The notes: generated by a model not told the origin, from the letters alone. Positions 1-9,272 are shown, counted from the first letter of the stretch. The stretch: 64,000 nucleotides of DNA from Vibrio neonatus (GCF_024346975.1 NZ_AP024886.1:992001-1056000); one strand, 5' to 3'. Program-made: numbers and translations.

Positions 1-872
1 GCAGTGCTAATACCAGCGGTTAGTACACCAACAAACGGTGAAGAAGCCTGACCTTTGAACGTAGGTAGCGTCGTTACGCCATAGTTCACTTTGTTGTCAT
101 AGCCACCCCATGCCCAAGGGCCATTGATGGTCAGTGCAACATCGCCTTTAGCAAAAGAAGAATCCGCAATAGAGTAATCCATATCTGCTGAGATCACTTT
201 GCTGTCTACTAATGACTTAATGAAGTTCATTGCATCTTTAACGCCAGCATTATCAATGCCGACGTTTTTAACGTCATAACCTGCATCAGTGTGCTTGAAC
301 GCATAACCACCATCAGCAGCCATTAGTGGCCATGTGAAGTATGGTTCTTTTAGGTTCCACATGATCGCTTTTTTGCCATCTTTTGCTAATTTAGCATCCA
401 GCGCGGCGACTTCTTCCCAAGTTTTAGGTGGGTTTGGCACAAGATCTTTGTTGTAGATAAGCGCTAGGGCTTCGATAGCCACTGGGTAGCCAATAGTTTT
501 GCCTTGGAAGTTCACTGCGTCCCATGCAAAATCTACGATACCTTCTTTGATTTCTTTAGACGGTTTAATTTCAGCTAGCAAACCGGCTTCTGCGTAACCA
601 CCAAAGCGATCGTGTGCCCAAAAGATGATATCCGGGCCGTCACCTGTTGCGGCAACTTGAGGAAAGCGAGACTCTAAGCCATCAGGGTGCGCAACCGTCA
701 CTTTGATGCCTGTATCTTCTTCAAAGCGTTTACCGACTTCTGCCAGACCATTATAACCTTTATCGCCGTTGATCCAGATTGTCAGTTGACCTTCTTGAAT
801 TGCTGCGTGAGCACCAAAAGAACCAAGCGCAACAAGTGTTCCAAGTGCCACTGTACTTAGAGCTTTTTTCAT
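1..872 (-). CDS. malE: Maltose/maltodextrin-binding periplasmic protein MalE (C-terminus cut by window edge)
   Basis: Periplasmic receptor of the maltose/maltodextrin ABC importer, which hands sugar to MalFGK2. About 290 of the usual ~390 residues are inside the window. The protein opens with [19 protein letters not shown] and a signal peptide ending near AHA, then the mature start [19 protein letters not shown], which is typical of MalE. The stretches [18 protein letters not shown] and [13 protein letters not shown] are characteristic sugar-binding segments. ATG at 870-872 follows an AAAGGA ribosome site. malF and malG are expected beyond the left edge. It is divergent from malK across a 708-bp regulatory region, as in E. 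coli. Confidence 0.95.
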   Translation of the reverse strand, partial: MKKALSTVALGTLVALGSFGAHAAIQEGQLTIWINGDKGYNGLAEVGKRFEEDTGIKVTVAHPDGLESRFPQVAATGDGPDIIFWAHDRFGGYAEAGLLAEIKPSKEIKEGIVDFAWDAVNFQGKTIGYPVAIEALALIYNKDLVPNPPKTWEEVAALDAKLAKDGKKAIMWNLKEPYFTWPLMAADGGYAFKHTDAGYDVKNVGIDNAGVKDAMNFIKSLVDSKVISADMDYSIADSSFAKGDVALTINGPWAWGGYDNKVNYGVTTLPTFKGQASSPFVGVLTAGIST

Positions 873-940
873 GTGTGTAATCCTTTTTATTATATGTGTA
901 GGGCTATCAAAGTTATTCCTGAAAGCCAAATTTCAGCATC

Positions 941-977
941 TATCATCCGCTAGTCCCAATGAATCATCATCATCCCG
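941..977 (-). promoter_or_regulatory. Pair of MalT-box-like sites upstream of malE
   Basis: Read on the minus strand, 941-950 gives GCGGATGATA (7/10) and 968-977 gives CGGGATGATG (8/10) against the E. coli MalT box GGGGAKGAGG. Both lie 70-105 bp upstream of the malE start and point toward it. The matches were made by eye; the role is inferred. Confidence 0.45.
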
Positions 978-1032
978 ACAACTACGCCCTATCTAAACGA
1001 GCCGAGTTTCGTGATCTGGCTCTCTCAGGTGA

Positions 1033-1048
1033 AGTGAAGCCGATCACA
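1033..1048. promoter_or_regulatory. CRP-binding-site candidate in the malE-malK region
   Basis: AGTGAAGCCGATCACA matches TGTGA-N6-TCACA at 9 of 10 defined bases. CRP activates the divergent malE/malK promoters in E. coli, so a CRP site between these genes fits the known design. It sits about 160 bp upstream of malE and 530 bp upstream of malK. Confidence 0.55.
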
Positions 1049-1134
1049 GAACAGTCAAAAATGTGATGCAAAACAATGGGAATACCCCAATAAAAGAGAG
1101 GTTGATCCGTTTATTCGCGGGCCTGTTCTTCCCC

Positions 1135-1156
1135 CCTCCTCCCTTACTACTCCCCC
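1135..1156 (-). promoter_or_regulatory. G-rich MalT-box-like array
   Basis: On the minus strand 1135-1143 reads GGGAGGAGG, an exact fit to the last nine positions of GGGGAKGAGG. 1147-1156 reads GGGGGAGTAG; shifted by one base it fits 8/10. A weaker plus-strand match, GGGGATGGTC (7/10), is at 1363-1372 on the malK side. The rest of 873-1580 holds no open frame that I would call a gene. Confidence 0.4.
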
Positions 1157-1580
1157 TACAAAAATACCGTTCAGGAGGATGTACTACACCAGCAAATTGC
1201 ACAAACTAACAACATCCGAGATATGGATAGCAAGAACCCTTTTCTAACTTGTTTGTTGGGATAACATTTCAAACCTAGCTAGTAGTAACTTAATTGACGT
1301 GCGCAATGAACATCATTACGGGGAACGCGGCAACTAAGGTGCGGGGGATATTAGCTAGAATTGGGGATGGTCAGGTGATGTGACCAAAACAGGCTGAAGT
1401 TATTGACTCTTAGGGTGAGTCATTAATCTTCGCGTTTTGTGTTCATCACCTTTTTTCTTTCCTGTTCTCTAAAGAAGAGTTTGCACCATTACTTCTGAAT
1501 TTCTATTTTAGTGCTCATGGCATAATCAATAACCATAACTGAGCGCTAATGGGTAAAATTAATATTGAGGATCCACTCAA

Positions 1581-2705
1581 ATGACCAGTGTCACGCTAAA
1601 AAATGTATACAAATCCTATGGTGACGTAGAGATCTCTAAAAACGTCAATCTAGATATTCACGAAGGCGAGTTTGTTGTATTCGTGGGGCCATCTGGTTGT
1701 GGTAAATCGACTCTACTGCGTTGTATTGCAGGCTTAGAAGACATTACCTCTGGCGATTTATACATCGGCGAGCAACGAATGAACGATGTCGAGCCGTCAA
1801 AACGTGGCGTTGGTATGGTGTTCCAGTCTTACGCACTTTATCCGCATCTGAATTTATACGACAACATGTCTTTTGGTATGAAACTGGCAAAAGCGGATAA
1901 AGCCGAAACGGAAAAACGTGTTAAACACGCCGCTGATATTTTGCAACTGACGCATCTTTTAGACCGACAACCTAAAGCACTATCGGGCGGTCAACGCCAG
2001 CGCGTCGCCATTGGTCGTACTTTAGTCTCACAGCCGCAAGTTTTCTTACTGGATGAACCTCTATCTAACCTTGATGCGGCATTGCGTGTACAAATGCGCA
2101 GTGAAATCACTAAATTGCAACGTCAATTAGGCTGCACCATGATCTACGTAACCCACGATCAGGTCGAAGCTATGACCATGGCCGATAAAATCGTGGTGCT
2201 AGACGGCGGTTATGTGTCTCAAGTTGGCCGACCTCTGGATTTATACCACTACCCGCAAAATCGTTTTGTGGCTGGCTTTATCGGCTCACCTAAAATGAAT
2301 TTTATTAGTGTGCACGCCATTGAAGCCTCGGCAACACAGGTCAAAGTCGAGCTTGAAAACAAAGTGGCGTTTAATATTCCCGTTGATGGCAGCACGGTAG
2401 TTGTGGGTGAGCGCATGTCGTTAGGCATTCGACCTGAGCACTTATTAATGTCGGACTCTTCAGAAGCGACGATTGAAGGCGAAGTCACCATAGTAGAAAA
2501 ACTAGGGCAAGAAACCCAAGTGTACCTATCTGTTGAAAGCGCCGATACCGATATCAACTTTAGACAACCTGACACCTTAGAGGTTGAGCCAGGGGATCAC
2601 TACGCGATCGGTATTGATCCTAAACGCTGTCACCTATTTCACGATGATGGACGCGCTTGTCGCCGTTTACATCAAGAAGTTGGCGCGAATATTCCTGACG
2701 CATAA
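1581..2705 (+). CDS. malK: Maltose/maltodextrin ABC transporter ATP-binding protein MalK
   Basis: ATPase of the maltodextrin importer; in enterobacteria it also restrains MalT and is the target of EIIAGlc. Walker [10 protein letters not shown] is at 36-44, the signature LSGGQ at 134-138, Walker B VFLLDEP ends at 160 and the switch histidine is H192. The last ~140 residues form the regulatory/OB domain, with the GIRPEHL motif. At 374 residues it is full length. It is divergent from malE and no gene follows in the same direction: two terminators come directly after, so there is no malK-lamB arrangement here. A second, distinct sugar ATPase lies at 28905-30047. Confidence 0.95.
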   Translation: MTSVTLKNVYKSYGDVEISKNVNLDIHEGEFVVFVGPSGCGKSTLLRCIAGLEDITSGDLYIGEQRMNDVEPSKRGVGMVFQSYALYPHLNLYDNMSFGMKLAKADKAETEKRVKHAADILQLTHLLDRQPKALSGGQRQRVAIGRTLVSQPQVFLLDEPLSNLDAALRVQMRSEITKLQRQLGCTMIYVTHDQVEAMTMADKIVVLDGGYVSQVGRPLDLYHYPQNRFVAGFIGSPKMNFISVHAIEASATQVKVELENKVAFNIPVDGSTVVVGERMSLGIRPEHLLMSDSSEATIEGEVTIVEKLGQETQVYLSVESADTDINFRQPDTLEVEPGDHYAIGIDPKRCHLFHDDGRACRRLHQEVGANIPDA

Positions 2706-2735
2706 GCAGGCAACGTCTATTCACTGAACCCCACT

Positions 2736-2778
2736 AAACCCCTTATTCCTATATCAAATAGGCGTAAGGGGTTTTTCC
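2736..2778 (+). terminator. Rho-independent terminator after malK
   Basis: AAACCCCTTA at 2736-2745 pairs with TAAGGGGTTT at 2765-2774, followed by a short T run. It starts 30 bp after the malK stop. Confidence 0.75.
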
Positions 2779-2788
2779 AAGGCATAAA

Positions 2789-2815
2789 AAAACCGAGCGC
2801 TAAACGCTCGGTTTT
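2789..2815 (-). terminator. Terminator between malK and the small ORF (bidirectional type)
   Basis: AAAACCGAGCG and CGCTCGGTTTT pair across a CTAAA loop, with A-rich and T-rich flanks. It can end transcription of the small gene at 2835-3035 on the minus strand and back up the malK terminator. Confidence 0.75.
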
Positions 2816-2834
2816 AATTATTATACTAGTTAAC

Positions 2835-3035
2835 TTAATGAACCGGAGTCTCTGACTCTGAGTAAAACTTGCCAAAATACTGTTCTAGTATCTCTGGAGT
2901 TAACTCACCCGCTTCTTCAAGTTTTTTTAATTCTGCCGCTATTTTCTTTTGCTCTTCTATTGAAGGCAATTTCTCTTCTGGCTGATCTCCGGCTTGCTCG
3001 GCCATTGATGCTAGCTCTTTTTCTAAATCACTCAC
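2835..3035 (-). CDS. Small acidic protein of unknown function (66 aa)
   Basis: I do not recognise this gene. It encodes 66 residues rich in Glu and Lys. Residues ~1-45 should be helical (MSDLEKELASMAEQ, then EEQKKIAAELKKLEEAG), followed by LTPEILEQYFGKFYSES. There is no signal peptide, membrane segment or cysteine. The start is GTG at 3033-3035, preceded by GAGGT at a good distance. It has its own terminator at 2789-2815 and is separated from pstB by the pst terminator, so it is probably monocistronic. The codon use and clean ribosome site argue that it is real. Confidence 0.65.
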   Translation of the reverse strand: MSDLEKELASMAEQAGDQPEEKLPSIEEQKKIAAELKKLEEAGELTPEILEQYFGKFYSESETPVH

Positions 3036-3240
3036 GACTAATACCTCATATCGAAACTAAATCGAGTGTACTTAGACCTGAATAGAAGGTCAATCTTATA
3101 GCTATCGTTCTCTAGGCGCTCTTTAGCTATCCTGCAAAAGAAGCATCATTAACAACGGCGTAATATCAGTCCACATAAGTATTTGATTACGAGTACTTAT
3201 CCGGGTTGATATAACTGAAAATTTGCAATTGATGTAGAGT

Positions 3241-3268
3241 AAAAAAGGCCCCTCAATAATTGAGGGGC
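3241..3268 (-). terminator. Terminator of the pst operon
   Basis: On the minus strand GCCCCTCAA-TTA-TTGAGGGGC is followed by CTTTTTT. It starts about 50 bp beyond the pstB stop. Confidence 0.85.
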
Positions 3269-3320
3269 AAGAGTCCATCGCTTATTATTATAGTTAATTT
3301 TGCAAATTTAAACGGTGCTA

Positions 3321-4070
3321 TTAACCAAAATCACCGTTTACGTAACCTTGAGTACGATCGTCTTGTGGGTTACTAAATATGACTTGTGTTTCATCATGTT
3401 CAACCAACTCACCCATCAAGAAGAAAGCAGTACGGTCTGAAATACGACGTGCTTGCTGCATTGAGTGAGTTACGATAACAATGGTGTAATCCTTTTTCAG
3501 ATCTTCCATTAGTTCTTCGATTTTGTGTGTCGCAATTGGATCAAGTGCTGATGTTGGTTCATCCATCAAAATCACATCTGGTTCCATAGCGATAGTACGC
3601 GCAATACACAAACGTTGTTGCTGACCACCTGATAGACCAAACGCGTGTGATTTAAGACGATCTTTCACCTCATCCCACAACGCTGCACCGCGCAGTGATT
3701 TTTCAACCACTTTATCGATGTGCTTCTTGTCTTTGATGCCTTGAGCACGCAGACCGTAAGCCACGTTTTCATAGATGCTCATCGGGAATGGGTTTGGCTT
3801 TTGGAATACCATGCCCACTTTGATGCGCAGGTCAGCGACATCAATGTTGCCATAGATATCTTGACCGTCCATTTCCACAAGACCAGTAATTTTTACGCCT
3901 TCAATCAAATCGTTCATGCGGTTTAGACAACGTAGTAGCGTTGATTTACCACAACCCGATGGGCCGATAAGCGCCGTTACTTGGCGAAGAGGAATTGGTA
4001 AGTTGATGCTTTTTAGCGCTTTATTGTCGCCGTAGTAAAGATCTAGGTTTTCGATATTAAATTTGTTCAT
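3321..4070 (-). CDS. pstB: Phosphate ABC transporter ATP-binding protein PstB
   Basis: ATPase that drives high-affinity phosphate import through PstC/PstA; in most proteobacteria the complex also signals phosphate sufficiency to PhoR. Walker [10 protein letters not shown] is at 36-44, the signature LSGGQQQR is followed by Walker [14 protein letters not shown], and [18 protein letters not shown] is the H-loop region typical of PstB. At 249 residues it is full length. It is last in pstS-pstC-pstA-pstB, 41 bp after pstA, and is followed by a strong terminator. No phoU is present in the window. Confidence 0.96.
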   Translation of the reverse strand: MNKFNIENLDLYYGDNKALKSINLPIPLRQVTALIGPSGCGKSTLLRCLNRMNDLIEGVKITGLVEMDGQDIYGNIDVADLRIKVGMVFQKPNPFPMSIYENVAYGLRAQGIKDKKHIDKVVEKSLRGAALWDEVKDRLKSHAFGLSGGQQQRLCIARTIAMEPDVILMDEPTSALDPIATHKIEELMEDLKKDYTIVIVTHSMQQARRISDRTAFFLMGELVEHDETQVIFSNPQDDRTQGYVNGDFG

Positions 4071-4111
4071 TTTCAGTATCTCTTAAATTCTTTGTGTCTA
4101 TCTAACAACAA

Positions 4112-4975
4112 TTAGTAAGTCGCTTTGTTGAAACGGCTAGCGATAAGTTTGGTTAACATATTAATCAGAAGTACCACCACAATCAGTACTGTTGCCGTAC
4201 CGTAGGCTTGGTTCCACTCATCAATAGTAAATAGCTCTGTTGTTAACTTATATAGGTGAACGGTTAGCGTACGTCCTGAATCAAGAAGCGTATCAGGGAT
4301 ACGTGCCACCATACCTGCTGTCAAAAATACCGGAGCTGATTCACCAATTACACGACCAATACTCAAGATAACAGACGTCAAAATACCTGGCATTGCGCTT
4401 GGTAGGATTAAGCGCCAAATAGTGTAGATTTTTGACGAGCCTAAAGCATAAGAACCTTCACGGAAAGTTTGAGGAACCGCAATCAATGCTTCTTCCGTTG
4501 CACGGATAATCACTGGCAGAATCAAAATACTTAACGTTAGTGCACCCGATAGGATAGAGAAACCGAATCCCATAATGGTCACAAAGAAGGTCATACCAAA
4601 TAGACCAAAGATAATTGACGGGATACCCGCCAGTGATTCAGTACAAAAACGAATCACTTTTACGAACTTACTACCCACTTGCGCATATTCAGTCAGGTAG
4701 ATAGCTGTCATGATACCCAAAGGCGCTGCAACAGAAATCGAAGCAATAACCATATAAATCGTTGATACGATCATTGGGAAAATACCCTGAGAATCACCAG
4801 TACGACTGTAGTCGCCTGTCACGAAGTCCCAGTTTACGAATTGCAAACCATTCGACAAGATGTACCAGATAATCCAGAACAAAAAGCCCACGGTTAAGCC
4901 AGCTGAAAGCCATACAAATACGTTAAGCATGTTGTCTTTGCGCTGACGAGATTGTTTTAGTTTTACTGTATCCAT
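4112..4975 (-). CDS. pstA: Phosphate ABC transporter permease PstA
   Basis: Inner-membrane permease subunit of the Pst importer. Six membrane segments can be traced over 287 residues, from FVWLSAGLTVGFLFWIIWYI near the N-terminus. The permease loop carries EALIAVPQTFREGSYALGSSK, the EAA-type segment that docks on PstB. The ATG lies 5 bp after the pstC stop, so the two are translationally close. No unusual features. Confidence 0.95.
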   Translation of the reverse strand: MDTVKLKQSRQRKDNMLNVFVWLSAGLTVGFLFWIIWYILSNGLQFVNWDFVTGDYSRTGDSQGIFPMIVSTIYMVIASISVAAPLGIMTAIYLTEYAQVGSKFVKVIRFCTESLAGIPSIIFGLFGMTFFVTIMGFGFSILSGALTLSILILPVIIRATEEALIAVPQTFREGSYALGSSKIYTIWRLILPSAMPGILTSVILSIGRVIGESAPVFLTAGMVARIPDTLLDSGRTLTVHLYKLTTELFTIDEWNQAYGTATVLIVVVLLINMLTKLIASRFNKATY

Positions 4976-4980
4976 TACTC

Positions 4981-5892
4981 TTATCTCGCTTTCTGACGGT
5001 TAAGATACAAAAGAGCACCGTTTAACATCATAATGAAGATCAACAGAACCACACCGGTCGCGTACAATGCATTTGCGTGAAGCCCGCTTGCGTACGACAT
5101 TTCGATTGCGATGTTGGCGGTCAGTGTACGCGCCGCGTCCAATAGTCCTTCAGGCATTGCCGGTGCATTACCCATAACCATGATGATCGCCATTGTTTCG
5201 CCAAGAGCACGACCAATCCCCAAAATAACACCCGTCATAATGCCTGAACGAGCCGCAGGAACGAGGATCTTAAAGATGGTGTAAATCTTTGAAGCACCTA
5301 ACGCTAAAGAACCTTCTTTATAAGCACGTGGCACAGCGCGAATAGAGGTTTCAGAAACGGTAATTACCGTAGGTAAAATCATTACGCCAAGTACGATGAT
5401 ACCGGCCAAGATAGTGTTACCCGCAGGTACGTCGAAGATTTGCTGGATAAGTGGAACGATAATCACCAGACCGAAGAAGCCGTACACTACCGATGGAATA
5501 CCAGCCAATAGCTCGATTGCTGGGCGGATTATGTTACCCACGCGCTTAGGCGCAATTTCAGCAATAAAGATGGCGGTTAATACACCAACAGGGACACCAA
5601 ATAATACCGCACCGAGTGTAGAGACCAGCGAGGCAACAATCATAGTTGCAACACCGTACAGTGCAGGTGGTAACCAGTTTTGTCCTAAGACGATTCCGCT
5701 AAAACCAGCGGCTTGGAATGCAGGGATACTTTCTTTAACGATGAAGTAAGCGATTATGGCTAGAGAAACAATACCGATTACAGCACTGGATAAGAACAAT
5801 CCGTGAAAGATTCGTTCTCTCCAGTCAACGCCACGGTCTTCCCTTAATGAAGAGCCTGGAATAACCGAAGCTTGAACATTGTCATTTTTCAT
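4981..5892 (-). CDS. pstC: Phosphate ABC transporter permease PstC
   Basis: Permease partner of PstA. It has six predicted membrane segments and an EAA-type loop (RAVPRAYKEGSLALGASK), followed by the RALGETMAIIMVMGN segment conserved in PstC. I chose the ATG at 5890-5892; a GTG four codons upstream (5902-5904) is also possible, and neither has a clear ribosome site. It is separated from pstS by a hairpin that looks like an attenuator, so it is probably expressed at a lower level than pstS. Confidence 0.93.
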   Translation of the reverse strand: MKNDNVQASVIPGSSLREDRGVDWRERIFHGLFLSSAVIGIVSLAIIAYFIVKESIPAFQAAGFSGIVLGQNWLPPALYGVATMIVASLVSTLGAVLFGVPVGVLTAIFIAEIAPKRVGNIIRPAIELLAGIPSVVYGFFGLVIIVPLIQQIFDVPAGNTILAGIIVLGVMILPTVITVSETSIRAVPRAYKEGSLALGASKIYTIFKILVPAARSGIMTGVILGIGRALGETMAIIMVMGNAPAMPEGLLDAARTLTANIAIEMSYASGLHANALYATGVVLLIFIMMLNGALLYLNRQKAR

Positions 5893-5950
5893 TGAAAAAT
5901 TCACTATAAAATTGCGATGGGAAAATCAAATACGCAAACAAGGTGCGCGG

Positions 5951-5977
5951 AAAAAGCTCAGCCTTCACAGGCTGAGC
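5951..5977 (-). terminator. Intra-operon hairpin between pstS and pstC
   Basis: On the minus strand GCTCAGCC-TGTGAA-GGCTGAGC is followed by TTTTT. The position just after pstS suggests partial termination, giving excess binding protein over membrane subunits, as is common in ABC importer operons. Confidence 0.7.
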
Positions 5978-5994
5978 AAAATAACTTTTTTCTA

Positions 5995-6816
5995 TTACTT
6001 AGCAGCGATGTAACCTTTGCTTGCTACTAGTTTTTGTGCAGCTGCAGATTCCATCCACTCTAGGAATTTCTTAGTTTCAGCAGAAGTGTTAGCTTCTTTG
6101 TAAAGAACTAGGAAAGGACGAGCAACGTTGTAAGAACCGTTCTGAACGTTTGCTACAGAAGCAGCAGCGCCGTCGATTGCTACAGCGTGAACAGTGCTGT
6201 CTACAGTACCAAGAGAGATGTAACCGATAGCGTATGGGTTAGAAGCAACTTGAGTTTTAAGTGCGCCGTTACCGTTAGCTACTTGAGCACGTTGAGAGAT
6301 AGCAGAAACTTTTACGTCGTTTACTTTCATTTTAAGACCCATGATGTCTTCGAAAGCGCCACGAGTACCAGAAGCTGTGTCACGTGTAATAGTTACGATT
6401 GGCTTGTCAGCACCGCCAACTTGTTTCCAGTTTGAGATTTCGCCTTTGTAGATAGATTGAACTTGTGCAGAAGTTAGACCTTCTACAGAGTTCGCAGGGT
6501 TAACAACAACTGCGATACCGTCAAGTGCGATAGTTAATTCCGTAAGAGCAGGCTCTTTCTCAGAATCTTTAAGATTACGAGAAGACATACCTAGGTTTGC
6601 TGTACCAGATTTAGCAGCACGAACACCTGCAGAAGAACCAGGGCCTTGAACTTCGATAAATACGTTGTTGTTCGACTTCATGTAAGTTTCAGAGAAAACT
6701 TCCATAAGAGGAGTAACGCTGCTTGAACCAACTGCTGAGATAGTCTCTTTAGCAACTGCAGGAGTCATTGTTAGTGCGCCTAGAAGTGCAACTGCACCGA
6801 TTACTGTCTTTTTCAT
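5995..6816 (-). CDS. pstS: Phosphate-binding periplasmic protein PstS
   Basis: Periplasmic phosphate receptor of the Pst importer. I place the start at ATG 6814-6816 (MKKTVIGAVALLGALTMTPAVAK) because AAGGA precedes it and a signal peptide follows at once; the frame stays open further upstream, but that part is not protein-like. The mature part starts ETISAVGSSSVTPLMEVF. The phosphate loop is seen in GPGSSAGVRA and in TRDTASGTRGAFED. At 273 residues it is the short PstS type common in vibrios. It is first in the operon, with a 500-bp leader region. Confidence 0.95.
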   Translation of the reverse strand: MKKTVIGAVALLGALTMTPAVAKETISAVGSSSVTPLMEVFSETYMKSNNNVFIEVQGPGSSAGVRAAKSGTANLGMSSRNLKDSEKEPALTELTIALDGIAVVVNPANSVEGLTSAQVQSIYKGEISNWKQVGGADKPIVTITRDTASGTRGAFEDIMGLKMKVNDVKVSAISQRAQVANGNGALKTQVASNPYAIGYISLGTVDSTVHAVAIDGAAASVANVQNGSYNVARPFLVLYKEANTSAETKKFLEWMESAAAQKLVASKGYIAAK

Positions 6817-7185
6817 CTGTTTGTCCTTAATGGGAATAACGTTCACAACATTCACTATGCTGTGGGTTTGTTTAGTTGACGAGGGACACTTTAAGGGTGT
6901 TGTGTGACACTTATGTTTCAGAACTTTGAAGGCTAAATGACAATTTCCACAAAAACCAACCAGAATGAGCATGGGAATTATCAGGCGTATAAATAAGAGG
7001 GAGTGTTGAAGGTATACTTAAATGGAGGCTGTTAAATACACTAGCCACACACTTAACAGTGAAATAATTACAATTAAAAACAAACACTTATAGCATTTTT
7101 AAGTTTTCACCCTTCAACAATCGCAAAGCTTAACAAGGAATAAATCATACAAATTCGCTCACATCTCATACAAATTTTTAGCGAT

Positions 7186-7208
7186 AAAAAGCGCGGCGAC
7201 TGCGCTTT
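7186..7208 (-). terminator. Second minus-strand terminator-like hairpin
   Basis: On the minus strand AAAGCGC-AGTCGCC-GCGCTTT is followed by further Ts. The helicase gene already has a terminator 100 bp upstream, so this one either backs it up or ends a short transcript from 7210-7310. Confidence 0.4.
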
Positions 7209-7211
7209 ACC

Positions 7212-7229
7212 CCGTCACCAAACTGTCAT
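7212..7229 (+). promoter_or_regulatory. Pho-box-like element
   Basis: CCGTCAC-CAAA-CTGTCAT fits the PhoB two-repeat layout CTGTCAT-N4-CTGTCAY with one mismatch. It lies on the plus strand, pointing away from pstS, and is ~395 bp upstream of the pstS start. That orientation is a reason for doubt. Confidence 0.35.
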
Positions 7230-7311
7230 AAATAAAGATGAAAAAAATGAAATATTTCACTGTGCACAAAGCCGATCAAATTAAAGCGTGATGCGAAATA
7301 AGAATTTGGGC

Positions 7312-7339
7312 AAAAAAAAGCGAAGACCTAAGTCTTCGC
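7312..7339 (-). terminator. Terminator of the DEAD-box helicase gene
   Basis: On the minus strand GCGAAGAC-TTAG-GTCTTCGC is followed by a run of eight Ts. It lies 30 bp after the stop codon. Confidence 0.88.
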
Positions 7340-7368
7340 GAGTATCTATTTGGCTAATTCAGTGTGAA

Positions 7369-8697
7369 TTAATCATCATTCTTTGGTGGTGTTTTCTTTT
7401 TAGGTATAAATACCGCGTCACCTACTGCCACATTGGTGTGGAAGGTTTTATCACGCTTAACCGGTTTCTTAGCCACTTTTTTAGCCGCTGTCGGCTTATT
7501 ATTGCTCTTGTTCACTTTACCGCGGAACGCCGGCTTCTTAGGTTTGATGCCTTTGAACTTACCTTTAAGCCCTTCCAAGACGTCAAATTTAAGATCTTGC
7601 TGTAAGAAGCTTTCTACGCGCTTAAAGCTGTCCCAATCTTTTGGCCCAACTAAAGACAAGGCAATGCCTTTATTACCTGCACGACCGGTACGACCGACGC
7701 GGTGCACATACTCTTCGGTATGTTTTGGCATATCAAAGTTAATCACGTGCGATACATTGGCAATATCGATGCCGCGCGAGGCGATATCTGTGGTCACCAA
7801 GATCTTAAATACGGTGCGCTCAAACTGACTCATAATGGTATTACGCTGAGTTTGAGTTAAACCGCCGCTTAATGCGACCGCTTTTAAATTCAGTTTGTTC
7901 AATTCAACAGTTAAACGTTCAGTATCTGAGCGCGTTGCCGTGAAAATCATAATCTGATTGTAATCAGCATCTGCGATGATGCGATGCAGTAATGCTTCTT
8001 TATGATCGAGGTGATCACAAAGATAAAATTTCTGGTCGATATCTGTATGGTGCGCGTTACCGCTATCAATCGAGATACGTTTTGGAGCGTTTAACATCTC
8101 CATTGCCATATCGTGCACTTCGGCGTGATCGAGCGTTGCAGAGAACATCAATGTTTGACGGCGGCGGTGCTTAGCTAGCTTGTGAATGCGCATCAGCTCA
8201 GGAGCAAAGCCCAAATCTAACATGCGGTCCGCTTCATCAAGCACTAAAGTGTCTAAACCGTCTAAGAATAGAGAGCGATGCTCAAGGTGATCGGCTAAAC
8301 GTCCTGGCGTTGCCACGATAAAACGTGGGTATTTACGCAGTGCTTTCACTTGGTCGTTAAAGTTTTCACCACCAACAATTAAAGTCGCCGTGTAAGAAAG
8401 ACCACCTAGCATAGTGCGAAGCTCGCCATAAACTTGACGTGCCAATTCACGCGTCGGCGCTAAAATCACGCCGCGAGGATCTTTGGCAGAGAAGGCTTTG
8501 CTTTTTAATGCTTTGTGCAGCATTGGCAAAACAAACGCTAAAGTCTTACCAGAACCGGTTTTAGACGAGGCAAGTAAATCCTTACCTGCAAGTGCTACAG
8601 GGATTGCCTGTTGCTGAATTTCGGTCGCATTCTTAAACGAATAGTGATCCAAATTCTTCATTAAACGATTGTCTAAACCTAATTCTCTAAACTTCAA
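7369..8697 (-). CDS. DEAD-box ATP-dependent RNA helicase (RhlE/SrmB-like)
   Basis: Cytoplasmic ATP-dependent RNA helicase. All core motifs are present: the Q motif region (NATEIQQQAIP), motif I SKTGSGKT, Ia PTRELARQ, Ib TPGRLADH, II DEAD, III SAT, V TTDIASRGID and VI HRVGRTGRAG. The C-terminal ~90 residues form a basic tail (KPKKPAFRGKVNKSNNKP) that should bind RNA. I place the start at TTG 8695-8697 (then KFRELGLDNR), because GGAGAG lies six bases upstream; the longer frame adds only four residues. Vibrios carry several paralogues, so I give no gene name. It is monocistronic and divergent from lpp. Confidence 0.88.
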   Translation of the reverse strand: MKFRELGLDNRLMKNLDHYSFKNATEIQQQAIPVALAGKDLLASSKTGSGKTLAFVLPMLHKALKSKAFSAKDPRGVILAPTRELARQVYGELRTMLGGLSYTATLIVGGENFNDQVKALRKYPRFIVATPGRLADHLEHRSLFLDGLDTLVLDEADRMLDLGFAPELMRIHKLAKHRRRQTLMFSATLDHAEVHDMAMEMLNAPKRISIDSGNAHHTDIDQKFYLCDHLDHKEALLHRIIADADYNQIMIFTATRSDTERLTVELNKLNLKAVALSGGLTQTQRNTIMSQFERTVFKILVTTDIASRGIDIANVSHVINFDMPKHTEEYVHRVGRTGRAGNKGIALSLVGPKDWDSFKRVESFLQQDLKFDVLEGLKGKFKGIKPKKPAFRGKVNKSNNKPTAAKKVAKKPVKRDKTFHTNVAVGDAVFIPKKKTPPKNDD

Positions 8698-8963
8698 AGT
8701 ACTCTCCAAAAAACGGGATGATTTTGCTTTCTATCTGCGCAAAATGAGATGTAGAGAAAGCAACTTATACAAAAATCGGGCTAATAGTACCTTAGTTAAC
8801 GACTCAGATCACAAAAATATCCGCTATTTGAGGGGCAATTGACGCAGGTTTTCGTGATAATTACCTAATTTCTATAAATTATTCGAACATACTTTATTCT
8901 ACGTCTACACTATTTAAGCCATCAGAAATAAGTGGCATAACTAAAAGAAATCAGGGAGTTCGT

Positions 8964-9248
8964 ATGAATAAAAAAATTATACTTGCAGCAGGAGTTAGCT
9001 CAGTATTATTGTTGGCAGGCTGTGCATCAGGTCCAGATGAGGCGACCAAAGCACAAATGGCTGATACTGATTCTAGAGTATCGCAACTAGAGCAAGATCT
9101 AGCAGCGCTAAAAGCTGAACATGAAAAAGACTCAGCAGAAAACAAAGCAGCCGCTATGCAAGCTAAAGAAGCCGCTATGGCTGCACAAGACGAATCAGCT
9201 CGTGCAAACGAACGCCTAGATAACGTCGCACAATCCTATACTAAGTAG
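8964..9248 (+). CDS. lpp: Major outer-membrane lipoprotein Lpp (Braun-type)
   Basis: Small outer-membrane lipoprotein that tethers the outer membrane to peptidoglycan. The signal peptide ends in the lipobox LLAGC with lipidated Cys20. The mature chain is a heptad-patterned coiled coil (DTDSRVSQLEQDLAALKAE) with an Ala-rich repeat, and it ends in YTK. The terminal Lys94 is the residue joined to meso-diaminopimelate in E. coli Lpp. At 94 residues it is slightly longer than the E. coli protein (78). AGGGAG precedes the ATG. It is followed by a strong terminator and converges on an L,D-transpeptidase gene, the enzyme class that makes the Lpp-peptidoglycan bond. Confidence 0.9.
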   Translation: MNKKIILAAGVSSVLLLAGCASGPDEATKAQMADTDSRVSQLEQDLAALKAEHEKDSAENKAAAMQAKEAAMAAQDESARANERLDNVAQSYTK

Positions 9249-9272
9249 TCTCCACTACTTCACTAAATTTTA

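Larger units (their letters stand above)
6817..7311. other. pstS upstream region without genes
   Basis: Nearly 500 bp between pstS and the helicase terminator, AT-rich and with no convincing frame. It contains the Pho-box-like site at 7212-7229, a second minus-strand terminator-like hairpin at 7186-7208, and a direct repeat CATACAAATT at 7146-7155 and 7167-7176, 21 bp apart. The pst promoter should lie here. Confidence 0.5.

Noticed and set aside
2249..2575. 108-residue open frame antisense to malK
   Set aside because: It lies wholly within malK on the other strand, has no family features and no ribosome site. Many other genes show the same kind of antisense frame (for example 24006-24626 in the kef gene and 37571-38023 in popT).
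6817..6972. N-terminal extension of PstS by 52 residues
   Set aside because: The extension precedes a perfect signal peptide and ribosome site and is not protein-like.
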